From assembly GCA_035772405.1 (NCBI GenBank), contig JAYKKM010000118.1, forward strand, positions 536,001-600,000: a stretch of 64,000 nucleotides of DNA, given 5' to 3'. The notes below the pieces were generated by a model that was not told the DNA's origin, ran no database searches, and saw only the letters and a list, made by a program, of their open reading frames with translations. A program made the translations under genes and the position numbers. Shown here piece by piece: positions 58,811 to 64,000 of this stretch. Positions within the stretch are counted from its first letter, which is position 1. Each line of letters starts with the position of its first letter. This DNA comes from Chrysogorgia sp. JL179-B06 (lineage: Eukaryota > Cnidaria > Anthozoa > Scleralcyonacea > Chrysogorgiidae).

Positions 58811-59317
58811 GTTTTCACCAATATTATATTTGGTAACTGGGCGGCGGAAGATCCCGAGAGTGGTATTGTATCCTTCGAGGTTGGCTGGGGTTCAGCTCCA
58901 GGTCTGGACGACGTCTGGGAGTTCCAAGAATTAGGGAATGCCACGGCATGGTACGCGAAGTTTAAACACGGAGACCTAGTGAAAGGCACGCGGTATTACG
59001 TCACAGTACGAGCTATAAATGGCGCTGGTCTAGAGTCCGAAGCAATGTCTTCAAATGGAATCGTTGTTGGGAAAACAGAATTCATATTTTCTAAGAATGA
59101 TTCGGGATCATTCTTCTTTGATACCGTAAACGTCAATTCAAATGAATCGATGGAGGACACCGGGATTGGGAATACTTTTGGGACATTAGATGTTCCCGCG
59201 GGTGCTGTTGACGAGGAGGTAAAGTTCCGGTGTTATAGTTTAAGTGAGAAAGATATTAAGAATGGAACTGTGGATAATATTTCAGTGGTGGATCCTCAAG
59301 TCACCAGACCACCCAAG
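58811..59317 (+). CDS. Giant protein exon 9 (last repeat and ZU5-like start)
   Basis: Phase 0 in and out; acceptor AATATTCTAG, donor CCCAAG|GTGAGC. Residues about 6187-6355. The last Ig/FN3-like repeat (GNWAAEDPESGIVSFEVGWG, YYVTVRAINGAGLESEAM) ends in NGIVVGKT instead of VDTTPP. Then comes GNTFGTLDVPAGAVDEEVKF, where the GxLxVPxGA motif resembles ZU5-type domains of cell-surface and ankyrin-like proteins. This marks the switch from repeats to the membrane-proximal part. Confidence 0.88.
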
Positions 59318-59437
59318 GTGAGCTAGCTTGATTCTATACAACAAAGACAGATTAACACTAATCCTGTACTAAGCGACAACTCATTCATTTCTACAATTTC
59401 CGGAAAAATCACTTATGTATCTTTGTTTTGATTATAG
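59318..59437 (+). other. Intron 9 (120 bp)
   Basis: GTGAGC to TTTTGATTATAG. No internal feature seen. Confidence 0.85.
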
Positions 59438-59655
59438 CATTTCAAACTGGGGAACTATAGTTTCCAGATCAAAGCCTTTGAAACAAAAAACAACACCTTG
59501 CAGTCAGAATATCGCTTCAAGAAACCAATAACTATCTCATTGTTTTATGATGTCGATCAAATGTTGAATGGTAATAAGAAAGTTGTCAGTGATGAAGTGA
59601 CGAAACAAGATATTGACGCAGTTCTCCTACTATGGGATTCAAAGAACCAAACATG
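59438..59655 (+). CDS. Giant protein exon 10 (ZU5-like module, middle)
   Basis: Phase 0 in, phase 2 out at ACATG|GTGTGT. 72 residues: HFKLGNYSFQIKAFE, FKKPITISLFYDVD, then IDAVLLLWDSKNQT-W. The frame is open throughout and ends in a stop shortly after the donor. The tryptophan codon is completed by exon 11 (TW|FDAAETCPE). The domain continues the ZU5-like block of exon 9. Confidence 0.85.
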
Positions 59656-59678
59656 GTGTGTGATTTAAAATAGCTGTG

Positions 59679-60050
59679 GCAACAACAGCGATAGCAGTTA
59701 CATCAGCAGCAGCAACAACAACAACAACAACGACGACAACAACAACAACCGACGACAACAACAACAACAACCGACGACAATGACAACCGACAACGACAAC
59801 TGACAACCGACAACGGACAACCGACAACGACAACCGACAATGACAACCGACAATGACAACCGACAACTGACACCAGACAACTGACAACTGACAACGACAA
59901 CCGACAACGACAACTGACAGCCGACACCAGACAACACCCGATAACGATACCCGACAACGACAACCGACACCCGATAACGATACCCGACAACGACACCCGA
60001 GTACCCGACAACGACACCCGATAACGATACCCGACAACCGACAACAACAA
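59679..60050. repeat. AC-rich minisatellite (CAACGACAACCGACA)n
   Basis: A run of about 370 bp of CAA, CGA and ACCGACAACGACA units, with later GATACCCGACAACG units, in the intron 59,656-60,126. Reverse-strand translations rich in V, G, C and R come from this repeat and are not genes. Confidence 0.9.
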
Positions 60051-60126
60051 TCCATCATATCTCAGTATGAATTCAATATTAATATAAATTTGAATGTAAA
60101 AGTCTTATATTTCTCATTTTGTGCAG

Positions 60127-60281
60127 GTTCGATGCTGCTGAAACTTGTCCTGAACCGTGGTCTTATGTTGATCGCGAAGCCAAACTTCTTAAAGTACAAG
60201 TCTGTCATTTGACGCAGTTTGCTTTATTTTGGAGTTTTAAAGCTGAGAGTGGAATCATAGAATTTCTGAAACAAAACAACG
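60127..60281 (+). CDS. Giant protein exon 11 (ZU5-like module end)
   Basis: Acceptor TTTGTGCAG, phase 2 in, phase 1 out. Residues about 6428-6480: FDAAETCPEPWSYVDREAK, LKVQVCHLTQFALFWSF. The C-H-L-T-x-F-A-L-F motif is the end strand of ZU5/GPS-like membrane-proximal modules of other surface proteins. Two cysteines (in ETCPE and QVCHL) would be paired as in that fold. Whether autoproteolysis occurs cannot be told; there is no classic HL|T/S GPS context beyond HLT. Confidence 0.85.
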
Positions 60282-60601
60282 GTATGTTTGTTTAGATCAG
60301 GCCGTGCGTGGTTTATACAGAAATCTCAAAAAATATCAGCTATATCTTACGAGTAGACAGACGAGACAAGGATGATCGTCGAAGGTTACAATGCCGGTTA
60401 CCAAGGCTCGAAATAATTGCTGGCATAGTCAATCGAGTTATGGTCTGGAAACTCAGCTAAAGTCTTTGTTCTATCTTTTTGTTCGTCTTTATGCAATTTT
60501 GTGCACGGTGCACGGTCACTGAACCTATTGTATTTTAGTATAATGAAGCAATCATCCAATAGAATCGTTTGGGTTTAATCGCTCAACCGTGTTGTTTAAA
60601 T

Positions 60602-60711
60602 ATTAGCGACCTTTAGATTGAGTGCGAGTACGAAGACGAACTTTTCTGCGTGCGCAATGGTAAACTCGTCTTCGTACTCGTCTTCGTCCTCAAATCTAAA
60701 GGTCTCTAATA
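60602..60711. mobile_element. Short foldback element
   Basis: ATTAGCGACCTTTAGATT...GAGTACGAAGACGA pairs with TCGTCTTCGTACTCG...AATCTAAAGGTCTCTAAT. 110 bp, arms about 40 bp. MITE-like, no coding content. Confidence 0.85.
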
Positions 60712-61817
60712 ATAAACCTAAAACAAAGGATGTGCACGGTGTAAGGTACGGTTCAACATCAAAGCGTAGCTCATTATAGTCGCTTTGAAGTTTGCCGAGT
60801 TTCCAGACCATATCTCGATTGACTATATGGTGCCGGTCACCAGTCATTGACCGGTAAAATTACCATGTTTGTCCGGCAAATTTTGTCGCTTACCGGTCAA
60901 CCATGACAGGTAAATTTCTCACAAAAAATGTGCGAGTTCGGGTTTCTTGTTTTGGAAAATATTGCTTTTGTAATAGTTCCATCCATTCTGATTCTAGACG
61001 TTTATAGTTTGGGAAATCCGTTTTTATTTCGTCTCGCTCGCACTTCAAAACGCCGCAAGCGGATATTTTATGTATGTTGCCGGCAGTACGTCGTGGCACA
61101 GAGCAGCAGTCTTGTCACTTTTCAGTTTTCTGTCGCAATGGAGAACAATTGTTCAATCTGTATTAAATATTCATGTTTAGTTTGTGCAGTCGTCATTTGC
61201 GATCTTGGCTATAGCGAAGAGAATTATCGGGTCGGAAAGTGCCACAAGTGTTCAGATGAACCGAGAAGTACAAGTCAGCTTATGCTTTAAATCAAATCAA
61301 AAAGTGTCGCACACTTACAAGCAACGAGCAAAACTTTAAACTTCACTGTTTTTTTATGAATGCTTTACTGATACAAAACAGTAAACACTTTTAAGTTTTA
61401 ATTGTTAACTATTATAAAATGTTACCACTTAGTGCACGTACCAAAATTTCGATCGTAATACCGTAATGCGCAAATAACATATTTCTTGAAAATGGACATA
61501 TGTTGTTGAGTAAATATAAACTAACTTAAACTGGCAATACAAATGTACGTCGCATTGAAGCGTTTATAAGCAACAAAAGGAAAAAAGAAATATGACCGGT
61601 AAAAAATCCTCCGTGACTGGTAAATTTCATTTTATACTGGTCACGATGACCAGTAGATTTCCAAGAGTTGTTTCGAACCTTGCCTGTTACAATGATGTAC
61701 TGGTTTGATTGATATGACTGCCTCATAGACAGATTGAGGATTTGTTTTCAAACTGAGGATTTGTCAGCTTGACAATTGTCCATGTATCGTCAGTATCAGG
61801 TGTATTATTATAAGTAA

Positions 61818-61968
61818 TAGCATAAAAAGAGCTGCATTAGCTATTAAACGTCCCGCTCGATGAGGGTCATCTAGTAAAATTCCCGAGTGCCGAAGGCCCG
61901 AGGGAATTTTACTAAATGACCCGAATCGAGCGGGACGTTTTTAATGCACCTCTTTTTATGCTATTCCT
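61818..61968. mobile_element. Foldback element with near-perfect 65-bp arms
   Basis: ATAGCATAAAAAGAGCTGCATT, AACGTCCCGCTCGATGAGGG and TAGTAAAATTCCC pair with GGGAATTTTACTA, CGAGCGGGACG and AATGCACCTCTTTTTATGCTAT. The centre is GAGTGCCGAAGGCCCGAG. The GC-rich GAA loop recalls the three-way hairpin at 17,912. Confidence 0.85.
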
Positions 61969-61976
61969 TTGTAATA

Positions 61977-62440
61977 TAATGTTTGCGGGTATTTTGTTCT
62001 TTCGTAATCGTACCTCCGTTGGCGTCAAACCGGGTATGATTAGTTCTAATCAGACCTGGTTTGCCTTCAATGGAGGTAAGATTAGCAAAAATGAGGTATA
62101 TTAGGTATACAGGGTGTCCCAAAAAAAAGGCTACCTTTTCAAATTCAAATTAGCATGTTAATTCAAGCAACCTATTGTAGTTCTTTGAAATCATTATCGC
62201 TTTTGAAATACAAAACGCTTCTGAACGCTTTCCAAACGCAGACTTGAAGTTATTCTTAATCACCCGTGTGTGCATGTACTAAAACCCCTTTGACATTGAA
62301 CACAATAGGTTGTTTAAATTAACACGCTCATTTGAATTTGAAAAGGTAGCCTTTTTTTTGGGACACCCTGTATTAGTTAATGAGGTATATTAGTTGTCAT
62401 TAACAACTGTGAGAACAAAAGAAATACCCGCAAACATTAT
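61977..62440. mobile_element. Outer foldback disrupted by two MITEs
   Basis: ATAATGTTTGCGGGTATTT at the left and AAATACCCGCAAACATTAT at the right are exact inverses of 19 bp and extend imperfectly. The interior is interrupted by the 62,110-62,370 element, and the right end abuts the TA target of the 62,442-62,727 element. A direct repeat AATGAGGTATATTAG flanks the first MITE (about 62,091 and 62,379). Confidence 0.7.
62110..62370. mobile_element. Mariner-type MITE (261 bp)
   Basis: Ends CAGGGTGTCCCAAAAAAAAG and the complement (CTTTTTTTTGGGACACCCTG), flanked by TA on both sides. The CAGGGTGTCCCA end and TA duplication are typical of Tc1/mariner MITEs. The arms continue for about 70 bp. Arm similarity is very high, suggesting a young insertion. 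Confidence 0.9.
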
Positions 62441-62441
62441 A

Positions 62442-62727
62442 CAGTGTGTATAAAAAAAAACTGAACCCTTAGAAAACGGTCTTATACTCCTGGGAAATTA
62501 AAAACACGGTCTTAATACACCTGGGAAATTAAGATAACTTATAATCGTATGAAGGAGCATAACTGCAAAGAAACATGTTAAATATATTAACGTTTCTTTG
62601 CAGTTATGCTCTTTCATACGCTTAAAGTTATCTTAATTTCCCAGGTGTATTAAGACCGTGTTTTTAATAACCCATGAAGGAGTATAAGACCGTTTTCTAA
62701 GGGTTCAGTTTTTTTTTATACACACTG
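62442..62727. mobile_element. Tc1/mariner-type MITE (286 bp)
   Basis: Ends CAGTGTGTATAAAAAAAAAC and complement, TA on both sides. Almost the whole element is palindromic (arms about 125 bp, e.g. CTGAACCCTTAGAAAACGGTC). The right arm lacks one segment duplicated in the left, where GGGAAATTAA occurs twice. Confidence 0.9.
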
Positions 62728-62787
62728 TATTACTATTTAGGTATACTTTATTTTGCGTAACTAAAATATTATTTCTCAAAATTCCAG

Positions 62788-63256
62788 AATCTGTTGTTCC
62801 CGGCCCTTACGCTGTTTACGAACAAGACAACAGTGTTGTGTACAGCCCAGAGAGATATGGGAAAGAAATCATTTTTAATGTGATCAGACGTAAAGGATCC
62901 ACGGGAACAATACAGGTCACGTGGGACATCATCATTCAACCAACTGGCTCACTAGTCGTCTCCCCAATGATTGGTCAACTCACGTTCCTTGAGGGTCAAT
63001 GGAATTCTACCATTCGCCTTCAATTTGATTCCATACCGAAAAATGGTCAAGGTGCTACCGTGCACATCTCATTTAAGAACGTTTCTGGAGGTGCAATGTT
63101 TGGAAATTTCAGCAGCACAAAAATTGACTTCCCAACTGAAGTTCAAAACCCCAGAGATAATAATTTTGTTCTGAAAATTATCATACCAGCTTTGGCTGGA
63201 GCCCTAGTATTCATTGCTATCGTCATCCTTGTTATTTATGTCACCCATTGTCGAAG
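62788..63256 (+). CDS. Giant protein exon 12 (Calx-beta-like domain and transmembrane helix)
   Basis: Acceptor CAAAATTCCAG, phase 1 in, phase 2 out at CGAAG|GTACAA. Residues about 6480-6636. The Calx-beta-like part has VVYSPERYGKEIIFNVIRRK, GTIQVTWDI, and LTFLEGQWNSTIRLQFDSIP; the x-V-x-R-x-G-S-x-G-x-x-x-V-x-W and G-x-x-x-x-x-I-x-x-x-x-x-D patterns match the family. A 26-residue hydrophobic helix follows (63165-63242: FVLKIIIPALAGALVFIAIV and on to IYV), then THCRR, a cytosolic anchor. The protein is therefore a type I membrane protein. The next exon is not in the window; in-frame read-through past the donor soon stops. Confidence 0.88.
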
Positions 63257-64000
63257 GTACAACATTTTCTGCTTTTTAAATATAATTGCCAATGACACCT
63301 TCGCCATATTGATATAAAATGTTTAGTTTAGCTAAGTTTATTAGATTTATCACGCGTAGGTAAACGGAATACCCCAACAGGCTAGAAGCCCTAAAATTTA
63401 ATACTCATGAAATAACATCTGTAAATCGGTCACTTTTGCTATCAGAAATATCGGCAAGATCAGGAAATATTTGAGTAAAAGGACTGTGAGAAGTTGGTGC
63501 ATGCATTCATAACATCAAAACTTGACAGCTGTAATAGCATCCTATATGGCTTACCAGAAGCTGAATTGAACAAGTTACAGCGAATTCAAAATACAGCTGC
63601 TAGACTTGTAACGGGGGTTAAAAAATCGGAGCATATCTCCCCTGTGCTTCGTAATCTTCACTGGTTGCCGGTGAGATCAAGGATTGTATTTAAGATACTA
63701 ATAATTACTTTCAAGGCTTTGCATGGCCAGGCGCCTGTTTATATTACTGATTTGCTAACTAAATATAAACCTACTCGTGCTTTGAGATCATCAGACCGTA
63801 ATCTGCTACTTGAGCCAAAATCCAAAACGGTGACTCATGGAGACAGAGCGTTCTCGGTTTCGGCACAAAAACTGTGGAATTCATTACCACAGGAAATAGA
63901 AGCTTTGATATGTTGGGTAATTTTAAGTCAGCAGTTAAGACTTTTCTTTTTTTAAATTAATAGTTTTTTGTTCATAGTGGTAATATATGTAGTAGGCTTT
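63257..64000 (+). other. Start of the next intron, with LINE tail
   Basis: Donor GTACAAC (weak). Positions 63,257-63,480 are AT-rich without features. The rest carries the LINE fragment. The cytosolic tail exon of the giant gene lies beyond the window. Confidence 0.65.
63482..63953 (+). pseudogene. LINE reverse-transcriptase C-terminal fragment, intact frame
   Basis: One frame of about 153 codons: HAFITSKLDSCNSILYGLPE, LQRIQNTAARLVTGV, LHWLPVRSRIVFKILIITFK, LLLEPKSKTVTHGDRAFSV, KLWNSLPQEIEA. This is the canonical C-terminal end of non-LTR (CR1/Jockey-like) polymerases. It is 5'-truncated as usual after incomplete reverse transcription, open and thus young. Upstream of 63,482 no polymerase core (e.g. 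the YxDD motif) is present in the window. Confidence 0.92.

Larger units (their letters stand above)
60282..62787 (+). other. Intron 11 (2.5 kb) with nested foldback elements
   Basis: Contains a palindrome at 60,602-60,711, CCGGTCA-type repeats at 60,830-60,905 and 61,590-61,650, and the 61,818-62,727 cluster. Two 30-bp segments with ATAGTCAATCGAGxTATGGTCTGG (60,427 plus, about 60,800 minus) are inverted. Non-repeat sequence at 61,000-61,500 has short frames without recognisable homology. Confidence 0.7.

Noticed and set aside
59639..60058. Minus-strand frames rich in V, C, R and G
   Set aside because: Translation of the AC-rich minisatellite; low complexity.
60890..61290. Frames at 60,928-61,290 as a small gene
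   Set aside because: They lie among CCGGTCA-type repeats in intron 11; no domain and no splice context.
1..64000. CRISPR array, bacterial operons, Shine-Dalgarno sites, prophage
   Set aside because: The sequence is eukaryotic: GT-AG introns and LINE/MITE/SINE content. Repeats are not equal-length direct repeats with unique spacers.

Overview
The window is eukaryotic and almost certainly metazoan. It is AT-rich, has long introns with canonical GT-AG borders, and is packed with foldback/MITE elements, tRNA-derived repeats, LINE fragments and a satellite array. The lipid-transfer-protein gene, the long chains of Ig/FN3-like repeats ending in the DxTPP motif and the type of repeats suggest a cnidarian, perhaps an anthozoan. 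That assignment is inference; no species marker was found.

Layout. (1) 1-994: unannotated flank. (2) 995-14,665: a tandem satellite array with a 2.46-kb higher-order unit, itself made of an 0.85-kb and a 1.6-kb monomer. (3) 14,666-16,315: flank containing a hammerhead-ribozyme-like motif. (4) 16,316 to beyond 63,256, plus strand: one very large gene. I assembled 12 coding blocks from splice sites, reading phase and domain continuity: 16316-16495, 29419-29665, 32056-35304, 35305-44059 (the last two are one physical exon with a 1-base frame break), 44895-46402, 47785-48415, 52285-52821, 52925-53102, 54699-57972, 58811-59317, 59438-59655, 60127-60281, 62788-63256. Its last exon(s) lie outside the window. 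The introns hold nearly all the mobile-element remnants.

The predicted protein is at least about 6,630 residues. In order it has a signal peptide; a vitellogenin/apolipophorin-type lipid-transfer N-terminal module (about residues 30-620); furin-like basic sites; about 1,100 residues of amphipathic helices; a propeller-like segment; more basic cleavage sites; a hydrophobic/basic beta-rich segment; about 29 tandem Ig/FN3-like repeats with the xVDxTPP end motif; an FG-GAP-like region and a cysteine-rich patch; further repeats; a ZU5-like block ending in a CHLTQFALF motif; a Calx-beta-like domain; and one transmembrane helix. A lipid-carrier module on a giant single-pass cell-surface protein is the main discovery of this window. 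Secreted lipid carriers of the family normally have no transmembrane anchor, so a lipid-binding ectodomain that is tethered, or shed at the basic sites, is the simplest reading, but this is inference.

No other intact protein-coding gene is supported. Remaining open frames are LINE reverse-transcriptase tails, satellite frames, or chance frames.
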